Source: Octadecabacter sp. (GTDB lineage: Bacteria > Pseudomonadota > Alphaproteobacteria > Rhodobacterales > Rhodobacteraceae). Taken from it: DNA of 6,085 bases. The DNA lies in assembly GCA_003533975.1 (NCBI GenBank), contig DQCL01000133.1, positions 215 through 6,299 of the forward strand. Reading direction: 5' to 3'. The first letter of the stretch is position 1, and every line of letters begins with the position of its first letter. Position numbers and translations under genes: made by a program. A model generated the notes under the pieces. The model worked only from the letters and a program-made list of their open reading frames with translations, searched no databases and had not been told where the DNA came from. Positions 1 through 4,958 of this stretch are shown here, piece by piece.

Positions 1-123
1 GACAACCTGAAGTTCGAAGTTGAACTGATTGCACCAATCGCCATGGAAGACGGCCTCCGCTTCGCGATCCGCGAAGGCGGCCGCACCGTTGGCGCGGGCG
101 TTGTATCCAAGATCATCGCCTAA
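1..123 (+). CDS. tuf: Elongation factor Tu, C-terminal 40 residues (5' end outside window)
   Basis: Frame 1 is open from the first base to TAA at 121-123 and encodes the last 40 residues of EF-Tu, the GTPase that delivers aminoacyl-tRNA to the ribosomal A site. The stretch is part of beta-barrel domain III. The family hallmarks are the [20 protein letters not shown] segment (residues 5-24 of the fragment) followed by [15 protein letters not shown] and a terminal Ala. The family is usually about 390-395 residues, so roughly 350 lie upstream. Downstream tRNA-Trp, secE and nusG indicate that this is the tuf copy of the secE-nusG locus rather than one next to fusA. Many proteobacteria carry both copies. 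The gene ends at its own strong hairpin terminator. Confidence 0.97.
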   Translation, partial: DNLKFEVELIAPIAMEDGLRFAIREGGRTVGAGVVSKIIA

Positions 124-149
124 TCCACTTCGGATTAAGCGAAACAAAG

Positions 150-177
150 AAGGCCGCTCCATTTGGGGCGGCCTTTT
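150..177 (+). terminator. Intrinsic terminator of tuf
   Basis: AAGGCCGCTCC at 150-160 pairs with GGGGCGGCCTT at 165-175. This gives an 11-bp stem (one G-U pair) with an ATTT loop, running into TTTT at 174-177. It starts 26 bp after the tuf stop codon. It should separate tuf from the downstream transporter gene. Confidence 0.88.
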
Positions 178-193
178 ACGTTTCAGTAGATGC

Positions 194-222
194 TTGATCC
201 ACCTCAAGGCACCCGCTTTAGT
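194..222 (+). promoter_or_regulatory. Candidate sigma-70-type promoter for the VIT-family gene
   Basis: TTGATC (194-199, 4/6 to TTGACA) and TTTAGT (217-222, 4/6 to TATAAT) are separated by 17 bp. They lie just after the tuf terminator and would start transcription near 229, about 27 bp before the ATG at 256. This is only a consensus match, but a promoter is expected here because of the terminator upstream. Confidence 0.4.
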
Positions 223-226
223 AGCG

Positions 227-241
227 AGGTTAACTGAACCT
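227..241 (+). promoter_or_regulatory. Small inverted repeat at the predicted start site of the VIT gene (possible operator)
   Basis: AGGTT and AACCT form perfect 5-bp arms around the 5-bp centre AACTG. The repeat overlaps the predicted transcription start, where a repressor would act. It does not match a Fur or Irr box that I can recognise, and arms this short arise by chance. Only the symmetry is observed; the regulatory role is inferred. Confidence 0.2.
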
Positions 242-255
242 GAAGGGTAGGCGGC

Positions 256-966
256 ATGACAGAGCATTCTCATACACAGCAGGAAATCTCCAAACGCATT
301 GGCGCACCGCAGGGACGGGGCGTTCTGCGCGACGCGATCTATGGCGCGATTGATGGGACGGTCACGACCTTCGCGATCGTTGCAGGCGTCGCAGGGGCAG
401 GCCTTTCACCCTATGTGGTCGTCATTCTGGGGTTGGCCAACGTCTTGGCAGACGGTTTTTCTATGGCGGCCGCGAACTACTCCGGCATCAAAGCAGAGCA
501 GGACAACTTCAAGCGCATCCGTCAGATCGAAGAACGCCATATCCAGGACTACCCCGAAGGAGAAAGGCTAGAGGTGCGTGAAATCCTGTTGCGTAAAGGA
601 CTGGACGGCGAGATCCTTGAGCAAGCCACGAACGCGATCACACAGGATCGGGAAAACTGGATCGCGCTCATGATGGAAGGTGAATACGGCATGGGCGGCA
701 TTGACCCACGCCCGCTGCGCGCCGCCCTCACAACGTTTTTGGCGTTCCTTGCTGCGGGTATGATCCCCGTCCTTCCGTTTTTGTTTGGTATCGAAAACGC
801 GTTTAGCCTTTCGGCTTGGATGACGATGGCGACGTTCTTCGGCATCGGCGCATTGAAAAGCCATTGGTCGCTCATTCCGTGGTGGCGATCAGCCGCTGAA
901 ACCATGCTGATTGGTGGGGCTGCGGCTGCATTGGCGTATGGTGTCGGCAACATGTTCCACGTCTGA
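256..966 (+). CDS. VIT1/CCC1-family Fe2+/Mn2+ transporter
   Basis: This 236-residue integral membrane protein belongs to the VIT1/CCC1 (DUF125) family, whose members move Fe2+ or Mn2+ out of the cytoplasm, usually by proton exchange. The likely order is a hydrophilic N-terminus (1-24), TM1 (about 26-48) with the family Asp in AIDGTVTTF (D33), and TM2 (52-75) with LADGFSMAAANY and M70. A charged cytoplasmic helical insert follows (76-150), holding Glu 92, 93, 101, 103, 106, 109 and the M139-M140-E141 motif that form the metal-binding region in this family. TM3 has the GMIPVLPF signature (168-175), followed by TM4 (183-200) and TM5 (212-232). Length is typical. No fused ferritin-like domain is present. 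The start is supported by conserved sequence beginning soon after it and by a weak GAAGGG-type ribosome site at 242-247. Flanking hairpins suggest a single-gene unit. Metal detoxification or storage control is inferred from the family; Fe versus Mn cannot be told. Confidence 0.9.
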   Translation: MTEHSHTQQEISKRIGAPQGRGVLRDAIYGAIDGTVTTFAIVAGVAGAGLSPYVVVILGLANVLADGFSMAAANYSGIKAEQDNFKRIRQIEERHIQDYPEGERLEVREILLRKGLDGEILEQATNAITQDRENWIALMMEGEYGMGGIDPRPLRAALTTFLAFLAAGMIPVLPFLFGIENAFSLSAWMTMATFFGIGALKSHWSLIPWWRSAAETMLIGGAAAALAYGVGNMFHV

Positions 967-970
967 AGAC

Positions 971-1001
971 GGCCGCACCGTTGGCGCCGGCCTTTTCTTT
1001 T
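971..1001 (+). terminator. Terminator-like hairpin after the VIT gene
   Basis: GGCCG (971-975) pairs with CGGCC (988-992), with a weaker inner part (CC 978-979 with GG 983-984), and runs into TTTTCTTTT (993-1001). It begins 4 bp after the stop codon. The sequence 965-991 is 25/27 identical to tuf coding sequence 73-99, which is described as a finding. Confidence 0.7.
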
Positions 1002-1045
1002 GTAAATTGCCCAACTAACCTAACACTCAACCCATGGAGGCTTCG

Positions 1046-1063
1046 ATGACAATTAACCTTTGA
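1046..1063 (+). CDS. Putative 5-codon leader micro-ORF (MTINL) ahead of the acetyltransferase
   Basis: ATG ACA ATT AAC CTT TGA has a strong GGAGG ribosome site at 1036-1040, 5 bp before the ATG. An in-frame ATG at 1034 would make it 9 codons. It ends 40 bp before the acetyltransferase start, in another frame. Its last two codons (stop included) lie in a segment able to pair with the Shine-Dalgarno of the next gene. It could be a regulatory leader, the remnant of a deleted gene, or chance. Nothing in the peptide is recognisable. Confidence 0.3.
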   Translation: MTINL

Positions 1064-1097
1064 TCCCTGTTCCCTTTCAGCATGAGACCAAAGGAGG
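1057..1097 (+). promoter_or_regulatory. Strong Shine-Dalgarno of the acetyltransferase with potential sequestering helix
   Basis: AAAGGAGG at 1090-1097 is a near-perfect ribosome site 6 bp before the ATG at 1104, which fixes that start. CCTTTG (1057-1062) is the exact complement of CAAAGG (1089-1094), and CCTTT (1073-1077) can compete for AAAGG. The first helix includes the end of the micro-ORF at 1046-1063, so a ribosome finishing that ORF could open the site. The pairings are seen; the regulation is inferred, and 5-6 bp helices are weak. Confidence 0.3.
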
Positions 1098-1103
1098 CGC
1101 ATC

Positions 1104-1775
1104 ATGCCCCCACTTCCCCCACGCGACTTTCCATCCTCTGACACCCTGCATCCTGTGATCCTGCCGGACGGCACAACCCACAAAGGCACGGTCTTTCTAA
1201 AGCCAGCTGTTGATCACCCCAACATGAAAGTGGGCGAATACACCTACGCCAGCGCCCATACCCCGCCAGAAAACTGGGGCTTCCACCTTGCGCCATATCT
1301 GTTCCCGCAAAGCCCCGAGACCCTTTCCATCGGGAAGTTTTGCCAGATTGCAGACGGTGTGACCTTCATCACATCCTCGGCCAATCACCGATATGATGGC
1401 TTCAGCAGCTTTCCCTTCGCGGTTTTCCTCGACATGGACCGACATCGCCCCTCTATGCCGGATGCAGGGCCGGACACGACCATCGGCCATGATGTCTGGA
1501 TCGGGCAGGGGGCGACCATTCTGCCGGGGGCCAACATCGGGGCAGGGTGTATAATCGGTGCAAAGGCCGTGGTTTCAGGCACGCACCCTGCGTACACAGT
1601 TCTCGCAGGGAACCCTGCCAAACCTGTGCGCAGACGGTTTGATGACGCAACAATCGCCGCCCTTCTTGAAATCCAATGGTGGCATTGGCCCATAGCCGAG
1701 ATAGTGTTAGCGGAAGCCGCGATTTGCGGTGCAGATTTGAACGCTTTGCGAAAGGCCGCAGGACCGCATTTATGA
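1104..1775 (+). CDS. Xenobiotic/CatB-like hexapeptide acetyltransferase (XAT family)
   Basis: This 223-residue left-handed beta-helix acyltransferase is of the XAT type (CatB, Vat(D) and relatives), which move an acetyl group from acetyl-CoA to a hydroxyl on the acceptor. Such enzymes are trimers with active sites between subunits. The N-terminal part carries the GEYTYAS strand (44-50) and FCQIADGVTF (79-88). The catalytic His is in the loop SANHRYDGFSSFPF (H95). Hexapeptide repeats run through IGHDVWIGQGATILPGANIG (127-146) and on to about 157, followed by the AGNPAKPVRRRF turn (168-179) and a C-terminal helix with the QWWHW motif (191-195). Length fits the family (about 210-220). The start is set by AAAGGAGG 6 bp upstream. 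It overlaps the next gene by ATGA, so the two are probably translationally coupled. Many family members act on sugars or unknown acceptors, so drug resistance should not be assumed. Confidence 0.9.
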   Translation: MPPLPPRDFPSSDTLHPVILPDGTTHKGTVFLKPAVDHPNMKVGEYTYASAHTPPENWGFHLAPYLFPQSPETLSIGKFCQIADGVTFITSSANHRYDGFSSFPFAVFLDMDRHRPSMPDAGPDTTIGHDVWIGQGATILPGANIGAGCIIGAKAVVSGTHPAYTVLAGNPAKPVRRRFDDATIAALLEIQWWHWPIAEIVLAEAAICGADLNALRKAAGPHL

Positions 1776-2869
1776 CTTCCAGTATTCTTACTCTGCCGTT
1801 TCGCATTGTCTTCGGGATCGTAAAATTCTTCCTGTACCCGTGGTACATCCGCTGGATATTCCGCTTGCCGTGGATCGTGTACCTCGGTTTGGCGGCTGGG
1901 GTCGGATACCTCGCCTACCAAGAATACGTGAACTATCGCTTCAATGTCTTTGAAGCGGGATATCAAATCTCCGAAGGCGTGCCTGATCCCACTCCGTTGT
2001 CAAAGTGGAATGGCGTTTCGAATGTCTACAGCAACGACGAAGTACATGTCAGCGGTCTGTATTTTAGTGCGCTGCCGCAGGGGGAATTTACCCCAATCGG
2101 CTTGGAGCGCGGGTTTATTCTGTTGGCGGACGATCAGGGTCGCGAAGTTAAGGCCGCACTTGTCGTCAGGCCAAATGATTTGCCACGCCTGCAACGCCAG
2201 CTTGAGGCGCAAGGCGGTGGTGAACGTATCGCGGTGAACGTGAACGGAACGCTCAGCCGTAGCAGCGACTGGTTAAGCGCGATCGAGACTGAACTGCTCG
2301 TGATGAACCTCCCCGGATCACCGGAGCTGGTTGTGATTGAACCGTTCTTGGGCAATCGCGCTGACGCCCTTCATGACGCTGCCGAAAAGACATTTGGAAT
2401 GGTTTCGGTTCTGGGCGGATTGGCAGGGCTTCTTGCATTCTTAGGCGCCGCAAGGTTGCTCGTGTCGAGTAACGCCAGAAGTAAATCATCCGAGCACCAG
2501 TCCCAAAAATCCGGACAAGAGGTGCACGAAGACCGCCAAGGCAAACAGCCAATGCAAAAGGACCGTCCAACAGATGGCGCGCCAACAGCGTCCCCGTGGG
2601 GGGTATTCCAGCCGCAACCGCGCGATACCGATGCCAAACCGCAGCCAAGCCGCATGGTTAAGCCCCAACCACCAGGGCAGGCGAAGGCGAACACGGCCAA
2701 ACCGAAACGCGAAGAGATACCCGCAGAACCCGCATTCAAAAGCGTCTTTCCCGGTGGCGGATCGGCATTCCGCTTCAAAACTGCGGATCAGATTATAAAA
2801 CAAACTTTTGGGGCGCGCAGTGGTTTGAAACCACGTGCGAAACCCGCCAAGATATCAAAGGGTGCGTAA
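1772..2869 (+). CDS. Unknown bitopic membrane protein with periplasmic domain and Q/P/K-rich cytoplasmic tail
   Basis: I do not recognise this 365-residue protein. The ATG at 1772 overlaps the acetyltransferase stop (ATGA) and has AGGA 8 bp upstream. The frame stays open back to an ATG at 1676, but that would add 32 polar residues overlapping the previous gene, so the later start is preferred. Visible parts are an aromatic, basic amphipathic stretch (7-31), TM1 (33-49), a soluble domain (50-208) with beta-rich segments such as VHVSGLYFSA (91-100) and LLVMNLPGSPELVVIEPFLG (175-194), and TM2 (209-231). A low-complexity tail (235-320) follows, rich in Q, K, P and S with three PQP motifs, then a less repetitive basic end (321-365). 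By the positive-inside rule both ends are cytoplasmic and the 50-208 domain is periplasmic. Coupling to the acetyltransferase suggests a joint envelope-related role, which is inference only. Confidence 0.82.
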   Translation: MTSSILTLPFRIVFGIVKFFLYPWYIRWIFRLPWIVYLGLAAGVGYLAYQEYVNYRFNVFEAGYQISEGVPDPTPLSKWNGVSNVYSNDEVHVSGLYFSALPQGEFTPIGLERGFILLADDQGREVKAALVVRPNDLPRLQRQLEAQGGGERIAVNVNGTLSRSSDWLSAIETELLVMNLPGSPELVVIEPFLGNRADALHDAAEKTFGMVSVLGGLAGLLAFLGAARLLVSSNARSKSSEHQSQKSGQEVHEDRQGKQPMQKDRPTDGAPTASPWGVFQPQPRDTDAKPQPSRMVKPQPPGQAKANTAKPKREEIPAEPAFKSVFPGGGSAFRFKTADQIIKQTFGARSGLKPRAKPAKISKGA

Positions 2870-2885
2870 ACGGGCGGTTTCTGCC

Positions 2886-2914
2886 TTGCCAAGCGGTGCG
2901 GCCCTCGCTACATC
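2886..2914 (+). promoter_or_regulatory. Weak candidate promoter for tRNA-Trp
   Basis: TTGCCA (2886-2891) and TACATC (2909-2914) are 17 bp apart and end 12 bp before the tRNA. The -10 match is poor (3/6). The placement is right for a tRNA promoter, and no terminator was seen after the membrane protein gene, so read-through from upstream is also possible. Confidence 0.25.
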
Positions 2915-2926
2915 ATCGCTCGGCTT

Positions 2927-3002
2927 AGGGGTTTAGCTCAGTTGGTAGAGCGACGGTCTCCAAAACCGTAGGTCGTGGGTTCGAGCCCCTCAGCCCCTGC
3001 CA
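2927..3002 (+). tRNA. tRNA-Trp (anticodon CCA)
   Basis: This is a complete 76-nt cloverleaf with an encoded CCA tail. Acceptor strands AGGGGTT (2927-2933) and AGCCCCT (2992-2998) pair over 7 bp with one G-U, and G2999 is the discriminator. The D arm contains AGCTCAGTTGGTAGAGC. The anticodon stem is ACGGT (2953-2957) with ACCGT (2965-2969) around loop CTCCAAA, and anticodon CCA at 2960-2962 reads UGG. The T arm contains GGTTCGAGCCCC. Position between tuf and secE-nusG agrees with the common alphaproteobacterial arrangement. Confidence 0.98.
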
Positions 3003-3012
3003 AGCCACCCGA

Positions 3013-3037
3013 CGAAACGGCGCATTTGTTTCGCGCC
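3013..3037 (+). other. Small hairpin just downstream of tRNA-Trp
   Basis: CGAAAC (3013-3018) pairs with GTTTCG (3028-3033). An alternative overlapping helix is GGCGC (3019-3023) with GCGCC (3033-3037). There is no T-run, so it is unlikely to be a terminator. It could mark the 3' processing region between the tRNA and the following coding sequence. Confidence 0.3.
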
Positions 3038-3053
3038 TAAACGGGAGACGACG

Positions 3054-3962
3054 TTGCCCCCTTTACCGAAGTCCATAGCTTTGCATATTGGTGCGCATAA
3101 GACGGCATCAACGCACCTACAGAAGGTGCTTAAGCATAATCAGAAATTGTTAGTTGAAGACGGTATCGCAGCCTATGGGCCGTGGTACTTACGCATGAAG
3201 GGTCGAAGCCTACGTTCGATGTTTGGGTTGCACGGGGCAAGCATAACCACCCCACGACGCTCGCCACAGGATCAATTGGCGTTTCTGGCAAAGGGTGCCA
3301 AGCGGCTTGTTCTGTCCGAAGAGAACTTCGTCGGCACTCTCAGTGGCCCCGAAGGGCGCGTCAGCTTTCCACTGTATGCATCAGCAACCGACAAACTCAC
3401 CGAATTCGTTGAAACCGTCGCCCCTGTGAAAGTGGAACTGTTCCTCGGCGTGCGTAACCCCGCGGCATTCATGGCCTCGGCATACAGTCAAACATTGATG
3501 GGCGGGGCGCATATTGGCCCGCGCACCTTCCGTGCACGTAACGATTGGCGCTCAGTCGATTGGGCTGACTATGTCACCCGTCTGCGTGCGATCTCTGGGG
3601 TCGCAGGTATCTATGTCTGGCGCCAAGAAGACTACGACGCAACCTTGCGCCTGATCATGCGCAGAATGCTGCGCTGGAGCACCGGTGGCAAAATAGAACA
3701 AGTTCAAGGTCGGGCGCATCAAGGGCTTTCTGCCGCTGCAGTCCGCCAGACATTGGCATGGGCACAAGAAGGCCGCACCGAGAAACTGGCAGGAACAGCA
3801 CGCAGCCTTTACCCGATTGATGAGAAGAACAAAGCGTTCAAATTATACGCCGCCTCGACACTGGCCGCGTCCGAAGCGATCTACGGTGCACAAATGGCGC
3901 AAATCGAAGCGATGGACGGCGTAACGGTCCTGCATCCCCCCAACCCTGCAAAGCAGGGTTGA
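3054..3962 (+). CDS. Sulfotransferase-like (PAPS-binding fold) protein, TTG start
   Basis: The 302-residue protein resembles the sulfotransferase / P-loop superfamily, whose enzymes transfer sulfate from PAPS to carbohydrate or other acceptors. The N-terminal strand-loop-helix LHIGAHKTASTHLQKVL (10-26) fits the 5'-phosphosulfate loop, with K16 and T17 as likely phosphate contacts. LFLGVRNPAAFMASAYSQ (129-146) fits the 3'-phosphate-binding segment, with R134 and S142. LVLSEENF (85-92) is a strand end often seen between the two in bacterial relatives. The start is TTG at 3054, with GGGAG at 3043-3047 6 bp upstream. No in-frame ATG, GTG or TTG occurs in the spacer, and the first internal Met (48) lies past the first motif. 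No signal peptide or membrane segment is visible, so it should be cytoplasmic. It starts 51 bp after tRNA-Trp with no terminator between. The substrate is unknown, and enzymatic activity is inferred from motifs only. Confidence 0.78.
   Translation: MPPLPKSIALHIGAHKTASTHLQKVLKHNQKLLVEDGIAAYGPWYLRMKGRSLRSMFGLHGASITTPRRSPQDQLAFLAKGAKRLVLSEENFVGTLSGPEGRVSFPLYASATDKLTEFVETVAPVKVELFLGVRNPAAFMASAYSQTLMGGAHIGPRTFRARNDWRSVDWADYVTRLRAISGVAGIYVWRQEDYDATLRLIMRRMLRWSTGGKIEQVQGRAHQGLSAAAVRQTLAWAQEGRTEKLAGTARSLYPIDEKNKAFKLYAASTLAASEAIYGAQMAQIEAMDGVTVLHPPNPAKQG
3942..3960 (+). other. Perfect inverted repeat over the sulfotransferase-like stop codon
   Basis: AACCCTGC (3942-3949) and GCAGGGTT (3953-3960) pair over 8 bp around an AAA loop. 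The hairpin covers the codons for PAKQG and the first base of the TGA stop. It is followed by GAAAAG rather than a T-run, so it is probably an RNA-stabilising or processing hairpin rather than an intrinsic terminator. Confidence 0.45.
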
Positions 3963-4030
3963 AAAGCGGCGCTAACACAGTTACCTGCCAATCCAGTTAT
4001 ACGAATGGCATTTTCACCAAAGGACAGATC

Positions 4031-4225
4031 ATGGCCAGAACCAATCCAGTGCAGTTTATCCAGCAGGTACGCTCCGAAGTCGGCAAAGTCGTTTGGCCGT
4101 CCCGCCGCGAGGTCACGCTGACCACAATCATGGTTCTCATCATGGCCTCTGTAATGGCGTTGTTCTTTACGCTCGTGGATATGATCATCCGCTTCGGTCT
4201 TGATGGCGTGTTAAACGCATTCTAA
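4031..4225 (+). CDS. secE: Preprotein translocase subunit SecE
   Basis: This 64-residue SecE is of the short, single-membrane-segment type usual outside enterobacteria. It clamps SecY in the SecYEG channel that exports and inserts proteins. Residues 7-28 form the conserved amphipathic helix with VRSEVGKVVWPSRREV (13-28), the most conserved part of the family. Residues 29-53 are the membrane helix, and a short tail follows. The ATG at 4031 has AAAGGA at 4019-4024, 6 bp upstream. An in-frame ATG at 3959 would overlap the preceding gene's stop and add 24 unrelated residues, so it is rejected. nusG follows 148 bp later, a longer gap than usual, holding a terminator-like hairpin. Confidence 0.96.
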   Translation: MARTNPVQFIQQVRSEVGKVVWPSRREVTLTTIMVLIMASVMALFFTLVDMIIRFGLDGVLNAF

Positions 4226-4231
4226 GCGATA

Positions 4232-4267
4232 CGCGCCGCGACCCCCTTGAAGTGTCGCGCTGTGCGC
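4232..4267 (+). other. Imperfect GC-rich hairpin after secE
   Basis: CGCGAC (4237-4242) pairs with GTCGCG (4254-4259) around an 11-nt loop. An outer helix, GCGC (4233-4236) with GCGC (4264-4267), is possible across a short bulge. There is no T-run. It may be an RNA-processing or stabilising structure in the secE-nusG spacer. Confidence 0.3.
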
Positions 4268-4291
4268 GGTAAAGAATCTCCAAGTTTAGAT

Positions 4292-4327
4292 GGCGTGCAA
4301 CGGATGAGTTGCACGCCGCTTTTATTT
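4292..4327 (+). terminator. Terminator-like hairpin between secE and nusG
   Basis: GGCGTGCAAC (4292-4301) pairs perfectly over 10 bp with GTTGCACGCC (4308-4317) around loop GGATGA. GC and then TTTTATTT (4320-4327) follow. It has the form of a Rho-independent terminator or attenuator 67 bp after secE and 47 bp before nusG. Since nusG is essential, either termination is partial or nusG has a promoter after it. Confidence 0.72.
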
Positions 4328-4373
4328 CCGGGACTCTTCAATGGGCCCAATTCGATCAAGAAGGACAGATTAA

Positions 4374-4907
4374 ATGGCACAGCGTTGGTATTCGGTTTCC
4401 GTGTTGTCGAACTTCGAAAAGAAGATTGCAGAAACCATTCGTACAACTGCTGAAGAGCAGGGCTTGGCAGACCAGATTTCCGAAGTCTTGGTTCCAACCG
4501 AAGAAGTCATCGAAATACGCCGCGGCAAAAAGGTTACTGCCGAGCGCCGCTTCATGCCGGGCTACGTTCTCGTGCACATGGAAATGTCCGATGAAGGTTA
4601 CCACCTGATCAACTCCATCAACCGCGTCACTGGCTTCTTGGGCCCACAGGGTCGCCCGATGCCTATGCGTGACGCCGAAGTTCAGCAGATCCTCGGTCGC
4701 GTTGAAGAAGGCCAGGAAGCGCCACGTACACTCATCCACTTCGAGATCGGCGAGAAGATCAAAGTCAACGACGGCCCGTTCGAAGACTTCGACGGCATGG
4801 TCGAAGAAGTCGACGAGGACAACCAGCGCCTCAAGGTTACTGTGTCCATCTTTGGCCGCGAAACACCTGTCGAGCTTGAGTTCACACAGGTCACCAAGCA
4901 GATCTAA
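4374..4907 (+). CDS. nusG: Transcription termination/antitermination factor NusG
   Basis: This 177-residue NusG binds RNA polymerase across the DNA cleft, affects pausing, helps Rho-dependent termination and links polymerase to the leading ribosome through S10. The N-terminal NGN domain spans about 2-115. It begins with RWYSVSVLSNFEKKIAETIR (4-23) and contains VLVPTEEVIEIRRGKK (38-53) and the ERRFMPGYVLVHMEM strand region (57-71). TGFLGPQGRPMPM (86-98) is also characteristic. The C-terminal KOW domain covers about 124-175, with EKIKVNDGPFEDFDGMVEEV (127-146). Length is typical. The ATG at 4374 has GAAGGA at 4359-4364. The same AAGGACAGAT string precedes secE. The gene ends 21 bp before a strong terminator, so transcription does not obviously continue into ribosomal protein genes. 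Confidence 0.97.
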   Translation: MAQRWYSVSVLSNFEKKIAETIRTTAEEQGLADQISEVLVPTEEVIEIRRGKKVTAERRFMPGYVLVHMEMSDEGYHLINSINRVTGFLGPQGRPMPMRDAEVQQILGRVEEGQEAPRTLIHFEIGEKIKVNDGPFEDFDGMVEEVDEDNQRLKVTVSIFGRETPVELEFTQVTKQI

Positions 4908-4928
4908 ATCTGCCACGGTAAAGAATAC

Positions 4929-4958
4929 AAAACGCCGCCCCATTGAGGGCGGCGTTTT
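4929..4958. terminator. Bidirectional terminator between nusG and the ABC ATPase gene
   Basis: AAAACGCCGCCC (4929-4940) and GGGCGGCGTTTT (4947-4958) form a perfect 12-bp stem around loop CATTGA. A-run and T-run flanks give a U-tract on both strands. It lies 21 bp after nusG and about 90 bp after the end of the convergent ABC gene. The remaining spacer, 4959-5047, shows no further gene or clear signal. Confidence 0.92.

Noticed and set aside
1676..1771. Longer N-terminus for the membrane protein starting at ATG 1676
   Set aside because: It would overlap the acetyltransferase by 100 bp and add polar residues before the hydrophobic N-terminus. The ATGA start at 1772 is the usual coupled arrangement.
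1385..1966. 193-residue open frame on the minus strand across the acetyltransferase and membrane protein genes
   Set aside because: It crosses the junction of two well-supported genes on the other strand and resembles no protein.
2927..3002. tRNA-Trp as an attachment site for an integrated element
   Set aside because: No integrase gene and no repeat of the tRNA 3' end was found elsewhere in the window.
3770..3782. Another GAAGGCCGCACCG string resembling the tuf/VIT repeat
   Set aside because: Only about 12 bases match. It lies in coding sequence for a Gly-Arg-Thr stretch, so chance explains it.
3972..4003. Possible secE promoter with TATACG (3998-4003) as -10
   Set aside because: The -10-like hexamer has no acceptable -35 at 16-18 bp; the nearest (CTAACA at 3972) is 20 bp away. 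A promoter may exist, but the sequence does not show it clearly.
3959..4030. Longer SecE starting at ATG 3959
   Set aside because: The extra 24 residues do not look like SecE, and the ATG at 4031 has a good ribosome site.
4356..4943. 195-residue open frame on the minus strand covering nusG
   Set aside because: It lies wholly opposite a certain nusG gene and has no recognisable domain. Its openness follows from the codon bias of nusG.
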